Positions 39,227 through 47,720 of a DNA stretch of 64,000 nucleotides are shown one piece after another. Source of the stretch: Candidatus Avelusimicrobium intestinipullorum (GTDB lineage Bacteria > Elusimicrobiota > Elusimicrobia > Elusimicrobiales > Elusimicrobiaceae); the NCBI GenBank assembly GCA_944324635.1, contig CALUXC010000001.1, forward strand, positions 1 to 64,000, written 5' to 3'. How positions within the stretch are numbered: position 1 is the stretch's first letter; every line of letters begins with the position of its first letter. Both the position numbers and the translations under genes were made by a program. The notes under the pieces are model-generated. The model did not search any database, was not told where the DNA came from, and saw only the letters and a list, made by a program, of their open reading frames with translations.

Positions 39227-40303
39227 TTACTCAAAGGCACTTTTTACCTGTTCAATAATTTGCAAGGCGTGCTTACGGTCTAAACCCGTTTTTTGAGCCA
39301 GTTCCAACATATCTGCTTCGGTCGGCAGCCCCTGGCCCAGTACCGTGGTGGTATGCTGGCCGTTAAACCCTTCAGACGGCACTAAATCGTACGCCGGAGA
39401 CACTTGCCAGCGGTTATTTTCATATACAAATGAGAAATTTTTGGCGTGGTCGTCTTTATTCTGTCCCATTACATTAAATACCATCAGGCGGAACATCTTT
39501 TCCGCTTCCTGCACATCTCGTGTTAAAAACAGGGTCGTTTCAATCAAAGTTTTATAGTCCAATGACGGAATGCGGAAATCTGCCTGGAGCAGGCCGGCTG
39601 CTGTATGCATATGGATACGCTTGTTCCCTTGCCTGTCAAAGCGTTTTACCCCAAAATACTTGCCGTCAAATAAGCGTGTTTCTGGCATAATAAGCCCTGC
39701 TTTACGTGCCAGTTGCGAGTATTTGTATTCTATTTCGCCGATATTGGCAGGATCTTGGGTATTACGGAACTTAATCAGCCATTCTTCTCCGTCAATAGTA
39801 AGCAAGACCTTGGGCCGGGCCCCGCCGGAACTGCCACCCTTGGCAGCAAGTAAAGATAGGTCTTTAGTGGGTTCATCGTGCAATACTTTTTGGGTTTCTT
39901 GTTCTAGGTAAGCAAGCGTTTTATCTTGGTCATCCTGCCCGATAGGGTGCGTGGGTTGGTAAGTAAGAGCCCCCATTGTTTTAGGCCCCACGATACAAAG
40001 CCAATCTAAGGGTGATAAAGTAGCCGGATTAATCCCCTGCTGACGCAGGAGCCTGTCTATTAACAGGCGTCCCCAGCCGTCCGGTAAACTGTCATTAAAC
40101 ACCCCAAATAAGCCGTCAAAAGGGTCCCATTTGCTGGTAAAAACACCCGGTTTGAGCGGAAGCAGCAAGGGAGAGATAGAAAAGCCTTCTTCCAGCCACT
40201 GGGCACTATATTCAAAAGCGCATAAATTATCCCGGCGCAAGGCTAATGTGCCGACTAATTGCTCATTATAAAATACCTGTAAAGATTGAACGGGTTTAAT
40301 CAT
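39227..40303 (-). CDS. HipA-family kinase toxin
   Basis: 358 aa from ATG 40303. HipA fold: N-subdomain (VFYNEQLVGTLALRRD), LFGVFNDSLPDGWGRLL, AKGGSSGGARPKVLL (P-loop-like Ser loop), WLIKFR, and the kinase motifs NVMGQNKDDHAKNFSF and SPAYDLVPS (catalytic and Mg-binding Asp). HipA phosphorylates a glutamyl-tRNA synthetase or another target and arrests growth. Overlaps the antitoxin gene by eight bases. Confidence 0.92.
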   Translation of the reverse strand: MIKPVQSLQVFYNEQLVGTLALRRDNLCAFEYSAQWLEEGFSISPLLLPLKPGVFTSKWDPFDGLFGVFNDSLPDGWGRLLIDRLLRQQGINPATLSPLDWLCIVGPKTMGALTYQPTHPIGQDDQDKTLAYLEQETQKVLHDEPTKDLSLLAAKGGSSGGARPKVLLTIDGEEWLIKFRNTQDPANIGEIEYKYSQLARKAGLIMPETRLFDGKYFGVKRFDRQGNKRIHMHTAAGLLQADFRIPSLDYKTLIETTLFLTRDVQEAEKMFRLMVFNVMGQNKDDHAKNFSFVYENNRWQVSPAYDLVPSEGFNGQHTTTVLGQGLPTEADMLELAQKTGLDRKHALQIIEQVKSAFE

Positions 40304-40643
40304 TTTTGCGCCCCCTTTGGCGGGTTTTGTGTCGTTGGCTATCAATTACTTCGTCAATGTGTTGATAATTAACCATGCTAAACAACTGCTTAAACTCAGC
40401 CGTAGCATTCAGCGCTACTGCCAGTTTCAAAAGCGATTTAAGGGATATTTCCGCTTGGTTTTCAAAGCGTTGTAAAGAACCCAAACTAACCCCGGAGCGC
40501 TTGGCAAGAGCCTGTTGCGTAAGGTTTAGTTCCAGCCGTCTGGCCCGTACGCGCTTAGCAATCCCTTCCGCTAAGGCCTGAGGATTAAAATCTTCTATTA
40601 AATTAGAAACTAATATATTATTTGTTAAATTGTTCTTAATCAT
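40296..40643 (-). CDS. HipB-like antitoxin, Xre-family HTH
   Basis: 115 aa. Helix-turn-helix LNLTQQALAKRSGVSLGSLQRFEN at about 42-65. N-terminal extension, basic C-terminus (HKTRQRGRKND). It would repress hipBA and neutralise the kinase. Upstream sequence contains a near-palindrome ACATATAATATATTATGT (40648-40665) covering the probable -10 region. Confidence 0.88.
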   Translation of the reverse strand: MIKNNLTNNILVSNLIEDFNPQALAEGIAKRVRARRLELNLTQQALAKRSGVSLGSLQRFENQAEISLKSLLKLAVALNATAEFKQLFSMVNYQHIDEVIDSQRHKTRQRGRKND

Positions 40644-40647
40644 ATAA

Positions 40648-40665
40648 CATATAATATATTATGTA
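40648..40665. promoter_or_regulatory. Probable hipBA operator/promoter
   Basis: AT-rich near-perfect dyad ACATATAATATATTATGT directly before the antitoxin ATG on the minus strand; includes TATAAT-like boxes. Confidence 0.5.
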
Positions 40666-40813
40666 TTAATAATTTTCAAGGCCTAGATTTTCGCTAGTAA
40701 TAATATATAGGCATAAGTGGGGCCGTTTTCTACAGAAAGTATGGGCTATATTAGCGTTAAATCTTCCCGATTGGGAATAAAATGGATTTTATAGGGCTAA
40801 ATATGGATAAAAT

Positions 40814-40846
40814 AAATCCCCACTGCATCTATTTTAGTGGGGATTT
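40814..40846. terminator. Bidirectional terminator-like hairpin
   Basis: AAATCCCCACT (40814-40824) / AGTGGGGATTT (40836-40846), 11-nt loop. It stands between hipBA and the integrase remnant. Confidence 0.65.
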
Positions 40847-40900
40847 GCTTATGGGATAGGTAATGTATTATTAAGACCTAGTTTCATTCTTTCTTCTCCT

Positions 40901-41005
40901 TTATGCAAATTGTGGCAGTAAATCATTCACAATTTCTATGGATTTACGCAAATAAGTAGGGCTTAAATGCGCGTAGCGTTGGGTTAATTTTAAGTCAGAA
41001 TGACC
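40901..41005 (-). pseudogene. Tyrosine recombinase (integrase) C-terminal remnant
   Basis: The minus strand reads LGHSDLKLTQRYAHLSP, including the catalytic Tyr region, then TYLRKSIEIVNDLLPQFA and a stop. Immediately upstream (about 41008) is an in-frame TGA and the rest of the gene is missing. Family: XerC/phage-type integrase. Only about 35 codons remain, so the gene is dead. Confidence 0.88.
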
Positions 41006-41539
41006 CAAAAAGGGAAGGACTCAGCAGAACAAAAGAAAATGAATGGTTTCTTGAATATAAAGAATATTCCAGGTGACGTCGTGCGGGGAAAAGATATCTA
41101 TACAGAACAGAAAATTAAAGTTGTGGTCGCAACGAGGCCAGATTCTTTGCAAAGTAATCGAGCTTATCAAAAAAAATGGGTACAGGATATTGCAGATGCC
41201 TTTCATTCTTTATAAAATCCAAGTCATGAAAGGATGTTAGTTGGCCTATATTAGGATTATTTAGATTGATTTGATGGTTATAATCCTGAACAAAGCTTAG
41301 ATTAGGATATAAATAGCAAATAATAAAAGCTACTAATGTGTTTATATAAAGAAATAACGCGGTTCTTTTTTGAAATTGATCGAAACCGATCTTCTAAAAT
41401 TTTTACTCACCTTTATTATAAAAATCTAAAAAATAATTAGCATGTAGTTAGTATGTTGGCTTTGTTTAGTAGGGTAGGCGCACTCGTTAAACTTCGCTTG
41501 AAGATCACTTAATTTCATCTTCCCCAGTATATTGCGTAT
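41006..41539. other. Mostly non-coding stretch with a doubtful small ORF
   Basis: A plus ORF with ATG 41039 (58 codons to 41215) encodes a basic peptide with no recognised family and no SD; it could be the tail of a lost gene. The rest (41216-41539) is AT-rich with nothing I can name. Confidence 0.4.
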
Positions 41540-42439
41540 CTATTTTAATACATTTTGGATGTTTTTTTGTAAGAATGCTGGCTCTTGTACTTTAATGTCC
41601 GGTATCCAGTGTAAAATAGTGGGGGTGATTTCTTGTGCGTTTACTGCTTGGCAGGAAATAATCAGCCCGCCGTTAGGCAAAACTTTTTCTATTTTTTGCA
41701 AAGGAAAATAATCCCGCACTTGAAAATATTTTGATACCTGGGGGGATACTTCTAAAATCACTTTTAGGGGGCGCTGAGTATCAAACCAAATGTTGGTGCC
41801 TTGGCGGATGAGGTTTTCTGTATCCGGGGTATTGGTAAAATACTTCCCCAAAGGTTTGGCTGAGTTTATTTTGTTTAGACGGAATTTTAGTAATTTATTG
41901 TCATTAGTTAAAGACAATAAATACCAAAAACCTTCTATCCAAATTAACTTTAGCGGGCGTACAGGGTAACAGGCGCGTTTTCTGCCCGCATAACAGATAG
42001 ATATTTCTTCTTTATCTTGAATACATTGCGAAATGGTTTTGGAAATAGACCCTTCCGGGAATATTTCCCCCGTGGTAAATTTGATAAAAAAGGGGCTTTC
42101 TTTTGTATCTTCTATCAAGCGTTTTTTAAGCAGAGTATAAGAGTCATTAAAATTAGCTCCTAATGAGGATGTCACCTCGTGCATGACAATTAGCAAAGAG
42201 GCCTCTTTGTCAGAAATTTTCATCTTTTCTAAAGAAAACCCTTCTACAAACGCATATTCCCCGGGGGTGGGGCAATAGAGCGGAAAGTCCGCGTCTTGTA
42301 TGTCTCTCATATCTCGCTGCAGGGTGCGTAAAGAAATCCCAATTTCTGCCGTCATATCCGCCAGGCATATAGCGCCTTTATCTAGTGCGTTTAATTCATA
42401 CAATAGGCGGGTTATTTTGTTGTGCATTTCTTTTTGCAT
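41540..42439 (-). CDS. WYL-domain transcriptional regulator (candidate regulator of the CGACA-N6-TGTCG sites)
   Basis: 299 aa. DeoR-type winged helix (LADMTAEIGISLRTLQRDMRDI, about 26-48), middle helical region, then a WYL domain (ISICYAGRKRACYPVRPLKL, WYLLSLTNDNKLLKFRLNKI) and a WCX-like C-terminus. WYL regulators often bind nucleotides or ssDNA and control phage-defence loci. It is divergent from the 42924 operon, and the shared intergenic region carries two identical-type dyads, which suggests autoregulation. Confidence 0.85.
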   Translation of the reverse strand: MQKEMHNKITRLLYELNALDKGAICLADMTAEIGISLRTLQRDMRDIQDADFPLYCPTPGEYAFVEGFSLEKMKISDKEASLLIVMHEVTSSLGANFNDSYTLLKKRLIEDTKESPFFIKFTTGEIFPEGSISKTISQCIQDKEEISICYAGRKRACYPVRPLKLIWIEGFWYLLSLTNDNKLLKFRLNKINSAKPLGKYFTNTPDTENLIRQGTNIWFDTQRPLKVILEVSPQVSKYFQVRDYFPLQKIEKVLPNGGLIISCQAVNAQEITPTILHWIPDIKVQEPAFLQKNIQNVLK

Positions 42440-42472
42440 AAAATCCTCTTTAGTAATGATAACAGCAGAGAA

Positions 42473-42488
42473 CGACAGGTTGATGTCG
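42473..42488. promoter_or_regulatory. Operator 1, CGACA-N6-TGTCG
   Basis: AACGACA / TGTCGTT arms around six bases. On the minus strand CTGTCG lies in -35 position 17 bases before TACTAA and the WYL gene start. Confidence 0.65.
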
Positions 42489-42540
42489 TTTCTAGAAATT
42501 ATGTTATCTTTTCAGCTTAGTATATTCTATTGTTGAGGTG

Positions 42541-42578
42541 CGACATAATGTTGTCGTTTGGGTTTTCTACACTATAAT
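42541..42578 (+). promoter_or_regulatory. Operator 2 and promoter of the 42924 operon
   Basis: CGACA (42541-42545), N6, TGTCG (42552-42556). TTGTCG (42551-42556) is also the -35, 16 bases before a perfect TATAAT (42573-42578). A bound dimer would cover the promoter. Lies 68 bp from operator 1. Confidence 0.7.
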
Positions 42579-42923
42579 ATCCAGTGGGAGTGTTTAGCTA
42601 GCGTATAGGTGTTGTTTTGGGGCTGATAACATACTTTCTTCTACTAAAGAAAACCTGGAGAGAGGCGCCTTTTGCGACACTTAACTAGCGGGCCACCTAA
42701 ACAAAAGCGAGGCAAACATAAAGATGAAAGTTTGGCCAACGGTAAAATGGGCGATTATGCTTTTGAAAAAGCCAGTTTTTCTTGATTGTGAGTGGAACCT
42801 TGCGCAGGGGTTGCTTGTCTTGAGCAGTGTTTATCTGATGAAATCTTAAATCTAGACAAATGTTTTGTAACGAAAAAGTAGTTTGTGGTATCTAAAATGG
42901 GATTTTATAACAAGGAGGAATAT
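42579..42923 (+). other. Long leader, no clear gene
   Basis: 345 bp between promoter and first SD-led gene. A 41-codon ORF (42724-42849) has no SD and no recognised family. May hold a decayed gene or a structured leader. Confidence 0.4.
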
Positions 42924-43115
42924 ATGGAATACATGTTAATGTTGGTGGGGTTATTAGTGGGGTGGGGAGGAGCCTATTGGCTGTCCCCTGCGGGAAAGAA
43001 AAGATGGACCTTTTTGGGTGGTTTGATAACCTTTCTTTCGGTAGTATATTTCCAATTTGTATTGCATCCGTACCGTTGGGAACGCATGTTGTTTGATATC
43101 AGCAAAATCTTTTGA
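42924..43115 (+). CDS. Small two-helix membrane protein, unknown
   Basis: 63 aa from ATG 42924, chosen for its perfect AAGGAGGA SD. Two membrane helices (about 3-18 and 28-46). First gene of an operon with the next two. No family recognised. Confidence 0.7.
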   Translation: MEYMLMLVGLLVGWGGAYWLSPAGKKRWTFLGGLITFLSVVYFQFVLHPYRWERMLFDISKIF

Positions 43116-43127
43116 TAAGGACGAAGC

Positions 43128-43192
43128 ATGATTCAAAATAAGCAAGAAACGGAACTGCAGGATTTACTGCAACTGTTTGGGGGGGGGAGATT
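43128..43192 (+). other. G9 homopolymer in an alternative 5' end of the next gene (contingency tract)
   Basis: ATG 43128 with SD AAGGA opens a frame that stops at TGA (43194) because of a run of nine G (43179-43187). With ten (or seven) G the frame runs without a break into the 43193 gene, adding about 21 residues (MIQNKQETELQDLLQLFGGG...). The present length leaves only the internal GTG start. Confidence 0.7.
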
Positions 43193-43744
43193 GTGACTAG
43201 CGCGGAAAAGGAAGAACAAACGCCAGAGGAAGAGATCTTTTCCCGGCATTTAACGGAAGGAGAGCGGCGGCTATTGCAACAGTTTACCTGTTTGCGTTTT
43301 TTTAGCCAAATCAATTCTCTCGTGTGCGAGTTTGGCCTTACACCACCGTTTTTTAAGTGTGCTAAAGACGCTTTGAGAGAATTGGCCACATTCCTGCCGT
43401 TAAATGATTTGCAAATTGTCCTCTTTGTGGTATTGTACCTCAATTCCGAGGATACTGGCTCGGATGTATCCATAGATACGGTGTGTGAGTCGTTGCATTT
43501 GCCTAGCCAGCGCCTTCTTAGTTTAATAGATTGGCGGGAAATGGAGGATATGGGTCTGTTAAAGAGCAATTTCCACGTTTCACCGGCGGTGTTTCGGCTG
43601 CCGGAACAAGTGATAGATGCCGTGGCCATGGTGGATATGACATTTTACTTAAAACTTTTCAAAAGTAACGGGGCCCGGGGTACTTGTGAAGATAAGACAG
43701 ACTTGTTTATGTTGATTTCACTGGGAAGGATTAAGAAAAAATGA
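43193..43744 (+). CDS. Stand-alone N-domain of an AAA+ ATPase family (winged-helix type), possibly truncated
   Basis: 183 aa from GTG 43193 (weak). LNDLQIVLFVVLYLNSED, SIDTVCESLHLPSQRLLSLI and VFRLPEQVIDAV look like the N-terminal winged-helix module that precedes an ATPase domain in a family of bacterial AAA+ proteins; no Walker motifs here. The last 30 residues look like a deletion junction. The stop touches the next ATG. Start is probably ATG 43128 when the G tract is in phase. Confidence 0.5.
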   Translation: MTSAEKEEQTPEEEIFSRHLTEGERRLLQQFTCLRFFSQINSLVCEFGLTPPFFKCAKDALRELATFLPLNDLQIVLFVVLYLNSEDTGSDVSIDTVCESLHLPSQRLLSLIDWREMEDMGLLKSNFHVSPAVFRLPEQVIDAVAMVDMTFYLKLFKSNGARGTCEDKTDLFMLISLGRIKKK

Positions 43745-44595
43745 GCATCGAAACTATTTGTATAGCAAAACCCTCCCCAGTAGTATTAAAAATTTACCCG
43801 GCTTACCGGTCTTTTTTCCCGGGGTTTTATAAGGCTTTGGCAGTATTTCACCCAGTAAAAGTGTTAAATTTGCCTGATATTTGGGTGCGAGATTTTTTAC
43901 CAGAACAAAACAGCCAAACAGGGGAGCTTTTTCAGCTTGGTTTTAGCCCCCGTTATGCCAACTATACCCCCAAGTTTACGGCAGAAATAAGCGATTCGGT
44001 GCGGCGTTTGTTCCCGGTTCAAAAATGCTCCGTACAGATAGATGGAGGAAATATTATACGCGGGCCGGACGGAACGGTGTTTTGTTTTGAAAACAGGCGG
44101 ATTTTCCGCAAGAGCGTAGCAGGAGAACAAGCTCAAAAAGAGTCCGTTTTAAAACACGCATTAGGCGCTCGTAAAATAGTGTGGCTAGAGCGGGAACAAG
44201 GGGATAAAATTTGTCATATAGATGGGTTTATGCAATTTATTGGTAATACTTTGTTTGTTAGCGATGAGCGATTTGATCCGTACTTAAAAGGGCTTCTTTT
44301 GCAGCGTTTGGGGCAGGTTTTTCAAGTATTACCGCATATTGAAGTACGTTTTTTACCCTGCTTACCGGACGAGTCGGACAAAAGCGGTTTAAGCTCATGG
44401 GGTGTTTATGTTAATTTTTTGGAAACCTCCCGTGCCGTTTTTGTTCCGCAATACAATTTGCCGCAGGATAAAGAAGTACTTGCTATAATAAGAACAGCCA
44501 CCGATAAACCAGTGGTGGGGATAGATTGTGCAGAGGTGTCCTGCTATGGCGGGGCGGTGCATTGTTTAACCAAAGAGTATGCGGGAGAACTATAA
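43741..44595 (+). CDS. Agmatine deiminase / peptidyl-arginine deiminase family protein
   Basis: 284 aa. PAD_porph-type pentein fold: LPDIWVRDFLP, QIDGGNIIRG, CHIDGFMQFIG (His159, Asp161), SSWGVYVNFLETSRAVFVPQY, and SCYGGAVHCLTKEY with Cys275 as nucleophile. Catalytic Asp/His/Cys set complete, so an active guanidine hydrolase is expected (agmatine or protein/peptide arginine). About 60 residues shorter than typical agmatine deiminases (about 340). Overlaps the upstream gene by four bases, so it belongs to the operator-2 operon. A metabolic enzyme in a defence-like island is unexpected. Confidence 0.85.
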   Translation: MSIETICIAKPSPVVLKIYPAYRSFFPGFYKALAVFHPVKVLNLPDIWVRDFLPEQNSQTGELFQLGFSPRYANYTPKFTAEISDSVRRLFPVQKCSVQIDGGNIIRGPDGTVFCFENRRIFRKSVAGEQAQKESVLKHALGARKIVWLEREQGDKICHIDGFMQFIGNTLFVSDERFDPYLKGLLLQRLGQVFQVLPHIEVRFLPCLPDESDKSGLSSWGVYVNFLETSRAVFVPQYNLPQDKEVLAIIRTATDKPVVGIDCAEVSCYGGAVHCLTKEYAGEL

Positions 44596-44629
44596 ATCAA
44601 CACTTTAATGAGTCTTTTAGGAAAAACAG

Positions 44630-45140
44630 AAATAATGAGTTAATGAAATAGCTTGCTAGGTGCTGCATAACTATTGTTTGCCGGTAGGAGATAAACAGTA
44701 TGAGTTGACGGGAATAGAATTTTACTATTCTGTGGCGGCCCACAAAGGCTCCTTTCCTAAGCGTAATCCCATAAAGCCACAAGATGCAAAATTCCTAGAA
44801 GTAGATAGTGATAAGCTATTTTTTCACTATTCCGGGCTTTTTATAGGCCTGAACCCGATAAAATGAAACGTCAATACGGTGGAATCTTAATTTGCGGGAT
44901 AAAAAGTGAAGCCAGAGAAGAAGATTTCAATGGCCCTTAAAAATTTTGTGTCGTTTGCTCAATACTGCCCAACAATTTAGAGGAAGCGTTTTACCTCTTG
45001 GAGCAAAGAAGAGCCTTCCTACGGAAGAAATACTATCTACCGAGCGCTATGGTTTATCCGCTTATGAAAATGAGAAACTTAAATTTATAGATAAACCATT
45101 GTTTTTACGGGAAGGGGACAAAAGACGTAAAACAGGCTAA
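44630..45140 (+). pseudogene. Decayed gene of a hypothetical glycosylase-like family
   Basis: Several frames each keep part of one protein: LPVGDKQYELTGIEFYYS and FLEVDSDKLFFHYSG (44660-44866), RQYGGILICGIKSEAREE (44869 on), then STERYGLSAYENEK (about 45040). These resemble in order a conserved hypothetical protein often annotated as 3-methyladenine-DNA-glycosylase-like. At least two frameshifts or stops. Family call is from memory and weak. Confidence 0.5.
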
Positions 45141-45160
45141 AACAATTAAAAAATAAATAT

Positions 45161-46621
45161 ATGCTATCCAAATCCCAATACACCAAATACAAAGGTTGCC
45201 CGAAACACTTGTGGCTGTACCGAAATAAAAAAGAGGTTTTAACCCCGCCGGACGAGGCCACCCAAAAGAAAATGGCCCGCGGGCAGGATGTTGGCCTGTT
45301 GGCTCAAAAGCAGTTCCCGGACGGCGTGGCGGTGCAGGAGGGGTGGAAAAATCCTTCCGCAGCTGTTGCCCAAACGCGGAAATTAATGGCCCGTGGAATG
45401 CCCGCCATTTACGAAGCGGCTTTTTTGTATAACGGCATTTTTGTACTGGTGGATATTTTGGAAAAAACGCCCACAGGCTGGAACATTGTGGAAGTAAAAA
45501 GCAGCGGAAAGCACCTAAAAGCCATTTATGTGGACGATGTTTCTATACAAAACTATGTGGTGTCTAACTGCGGGGTAGCGGTGGAGCATTGTTATTTAAT
45601 GCACATCAATACGGATTATTTCCAAACCACGCAAGAACCCGATTGGAAACAGTTTTTCCTCTTAACGCTTTTAGACCCTGAACTTACGTCTATTCAAGAG
45701 ATTGAGCAGGATATTCAAGACATCAAGGCGCTGCTCGCCGCGCCAGAGCCACAAGCCCTGCTGGACAAAAGCGGCTGCGCGGGTTGTGAAGCCTATGCTT
45801 ATTGCTGGCGGGACGTGCCGAAAGACTCCGTATTTGAAGTATTCCGCAGTAATGCCGCACGGGAATATATGGCCTTGGGCATTTTGCGCGTGCAAGATGT
45901 TCCGCCCAACAGTTGCAATACGGATAAACTAAACCATTGGGTAGAAGTGTACCGCACCCAGCGGCCTTATATAGACCGTACGGCGGTAGCCCAATGGTTA
46001 AACAAGCTGGAGTATCCGCTGTATTATTTTGATTTTGAAACGACTCAACCCGTTATCCCACTGTGGCCGTATAGCAGGCCGTATCAGCAGATACCGTTCC
46101 AGTTTTCGCTACATATCCAGCGCAAGCCCAACGGGCCTTTTGAACATTATGAATACTTGTTTGAAGGGAAAGAAGACCCGCGCTACGGCTGTGTGGAAGC
46201 AATGCTTAAATACATTGGCGATAACGGAACATTAATAGCCCATCACGCCGCTTTTGAAAAAACGCGCATCCGGGAAATGGCTAAAGACTTGCCTCTCCCG
46301 CAGGAGCAAAAAGATGCCCTTTTGCGTATGAGCGAGCGGTTTATGGATACGGAAACCCCGTTTAAGCAGGATTATCTTCACCCCAATATGCACGGCAGTT
46401 CATCTATTAAAAAGGTATTGCCGTCCCTGATGCCGGAAATGACCTACGAAGGTATGCCCGTGGCAAACGGGGGGGACGCGATGAACGCATTTGACGAGTT
46501 GTACTTTGGTAATTTACCCGAACAGGAAGCCAAGCAGTTGCGCCGGGATTTGCTGGCCTATTGCAAGCAAGACACCTGGGCAATGGTAAAACTGGTGGAC
46601 GCTTTGAGGGAGAGTGTGTAA
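45161..46621 (+). CDS. DUF2779-type nuclease: Cas4/RecB-like domain fused to DEDD exonuclease
   Basis: 486 aa. N-terminal PD-(D/E)XK nuclease of Cas4/RecB type: LSKSQYTKYKGCPKHLWLY, VDILE ... WNIVEVKSS (Asp, Glu-x-Lys), with Cys at 13 and GCAGCEAYAYC near 205 able to hold a 4Fe-4S cluster. C-terminal RNase H/DEDD fold: YYFDFETTQP, LIAHHAAFEKTRI, AYCKQDTWAMVKL. Probable DNA exonuclease of unknown pathway; such proteins are scattered in accessory regions. Apparent single-gene unit. Confidence 0.82.
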   Translation: MLSKSQYTKYKGCPKHLWLYRNKKEVLTPPDEATQKKMARGQDVGLLAQKQFPDGVAVQEGWKNPSAAVAQTRKLMARGMPAIYEAAFLYNGIFVLVDILEKTPTGWNIVEVKSSGKHLKAIYVDDVSIQNYVVSNCGVAVEHCYLMHINTDYFQTTQEPDWKQFFLLTLLDPELTSIQEIEQDIQDIKALLAAPEPQALLDKSGCAGCEAYAYCWRDVPKDSVFEVFRSNAAREYMALGILRVQDVPPNSCNTDKLNHWVEVYRTQRPYIDRTAVAQWLNKLEYPLYYFDFETTQPVIPLWPYSRPYQQIPFQFSLHIQRKPNGPFEHYEYLFEGKEDPRYGCVEAMLKYIGDNGTLIAHHAAFEKTRIREMAKDLPLPQEQKDALLRMSERFMDTETPFKQDYLHPNMHGSSSIKKVLPSLMPEMTYEGMPVANGGDAMNAFDELYFGNLPEQEAKQLRRDLLAYCKQDTWAMVKLVDALRESV

Positions 46622-46685
46622 CAATAGAAGCGTAAGAAGGGGTTGTTTCCTCGGTTTTATGTACCAATAAGTGCTTTAATAAATT

Positions 46686-47447
46686 ATGTCAAAAGATACT
46701 ACCAACAAATTAAAACGGCTAAGTGCCATTTGGGACTGGATAGACAATTCAGAAAGCAAAATTTATTCGCGCCCTGAGGAGGGAGGATATTTCTCCATAA
46801 AAGAGTGGGCTCAAAAATTTTCCACATCTTCCAGAACAATTATGCGCGATTTGGCGTTAATTAAAGAAATGGGTATAGAGTTTTTCTACCTCCGAGGGAA
46901 AGGGTATGCTTTGCTGACCTCCGAGTTTGGTTTTTCTTTGGAATACTTACACTTAACCCCGCAGATGGCCGCTGCTTTATGCTTGGCTTATGACGAAGCC
47001 AAACGCGCGGGAAAAGCTTTTCATGGAGTATGTCAGGAAATCAAAAGCAGATTTATCCCGCAGATTGAAAATTGCGAGATTAATCCACCTCTACCCGATT
47101 CCGCTATCGTCAAAACTATTCGACGGGCTATTAAGAACCGATACTATGTAAAAATTACCACCCTGTCCGGAGTTGAAAAATACATCAAGCCTTATTGTTT
47201 TATTTGTATAGCTAAAAAGAAGACAGATCTGGTGTATATAGAGAAAAGGAATCTTCCGCCCCAAGCGTTGATGGAAAGTGTGGAGGATTTTTTTGCTATT
47301 TCTCTTAAATCTATTGCTCAAGCACATATTGCCATACCCAGCGCTCGCTTCAAATCACTTCAATTTCCGCGTTTGAAACACCAAAAATGGGCCGCTTTTT
47401 CTTTTATTCGCTTTCATACGGAATGTTTTTTGGAAAAAAATAAATAA
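46686..47447 (+). CDS. DeoR/WYL-like transcriptional regulator
   Basis: 253 aa. Winged helix with FSIKEWAQKFSTSSRTIMRDLALI at about 36-59, then LTPQMAAALCLAYDEA and a degenerate WYL-like C-terminal half (YVKITTLSGVEKYIKPYCFI). It stands directly upstream of the SAM-riboswitch operon, with AAATGnCATTT dyads in between, so it may control that promoter. Paralogous in layout to the 41540 and 54580 regulators. Confidence 0.75.
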   Translation: MSKDTTNKLKRLSAIWDWIDNSESKIYSRPEEGGYFSIKEWAQKFSTSSRTIMRDLALIKEMGIEFFYLRGKGYALLTSEFGFSLEYLHLTPQMAAALCLAYDEAKRAGKAFHGVCQEIKSRFIPQIENCEINPPLPDSAIVKTIRRAIKNRYYVKITTLSGVEKYIKPYCFICIAKKKTDLVYIEKRNLPPQALMESVEDFFAISLKSIAQAHIAIPSARFKSLQFPRLKHQKWAAFSFIRFHTECFLEKNK

Positions 47448-47482
47448 AATTTTCCTCTATACAAAAGGAGGTCTGACGCAAT

Positions 47483-47504
47483 AAATGACATATAAATGGC
47501 ATTT
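47483..47504. promoter_or_regulatory. Paired AAATGnCATTT-type dyads
   Basis: AAATGACATAT followed by AAATGGCATTT (an 11-bp palindrome), starting 11 bp apart, just upstream of the -35 box at 47511. Candidate operator for the 46686 regulator. Confidence 0.5.
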
Positions 47505-47510
47505 ATTAAT

Positions 47511-47539
47511 TTGACATTAAAAAAAATTCTTCTTATTAT
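47511..47539 (+). promoter_or_regulatory. Strong promoter of the riboswitch operon
   Basis: TTGACA (47511-47516), exactly 17 bases, TATTAT (47534-47539). Start site expected near 47546. Confidence 0.8.
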
Positions 47540-47610
47540 CTTATATATCGGTTGTGCAAAAGTATCAATTTAAGCAGAAGTCTGGCCAATTGAACTTTTG
47601 TACACCGCGA

Positions 47611-47697
47611 AATCCATAAAGAGTGTACGAGGGACAAGCCTGACGACTACACAGCAACCTGCCCCCAGGTAAGGTGCTAAAGCTTGAACGATGGGAA
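47611..47697 (+). ncRNA. SAM-I (S-box) riboswitch aptamer
   Basis: P1 UCCAU (47613-47617) with AUGGG (47691-47695); AAGAG junction; P2 GTGTA (47623-47627)/TACAC (47648-47652) with K-turn GAGGGAC and TGACGA; AGCAACC (47653-47659); P3 ACCTG/CAGGT (47657-47661, 47666-47670); AAGGTGCTAA (47671-47680); a very short P4. These conserved blocks are in the order and spacing of SAM-I. P1 and P4 are short. It senses S-adenosylmethionine. Confidence 0.78.
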
Positions 47698-47720
47698 CTA
47701 CAACCGTTTTATTATGAGTA

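Noticed and set aside
41000..41215. 71-codon ORF opposite the integrase remnant
   Set aside because: Its first part is antisense to the integrase remnant, it has no SD and no recognised family; kept only as a note in the non-coding entry.
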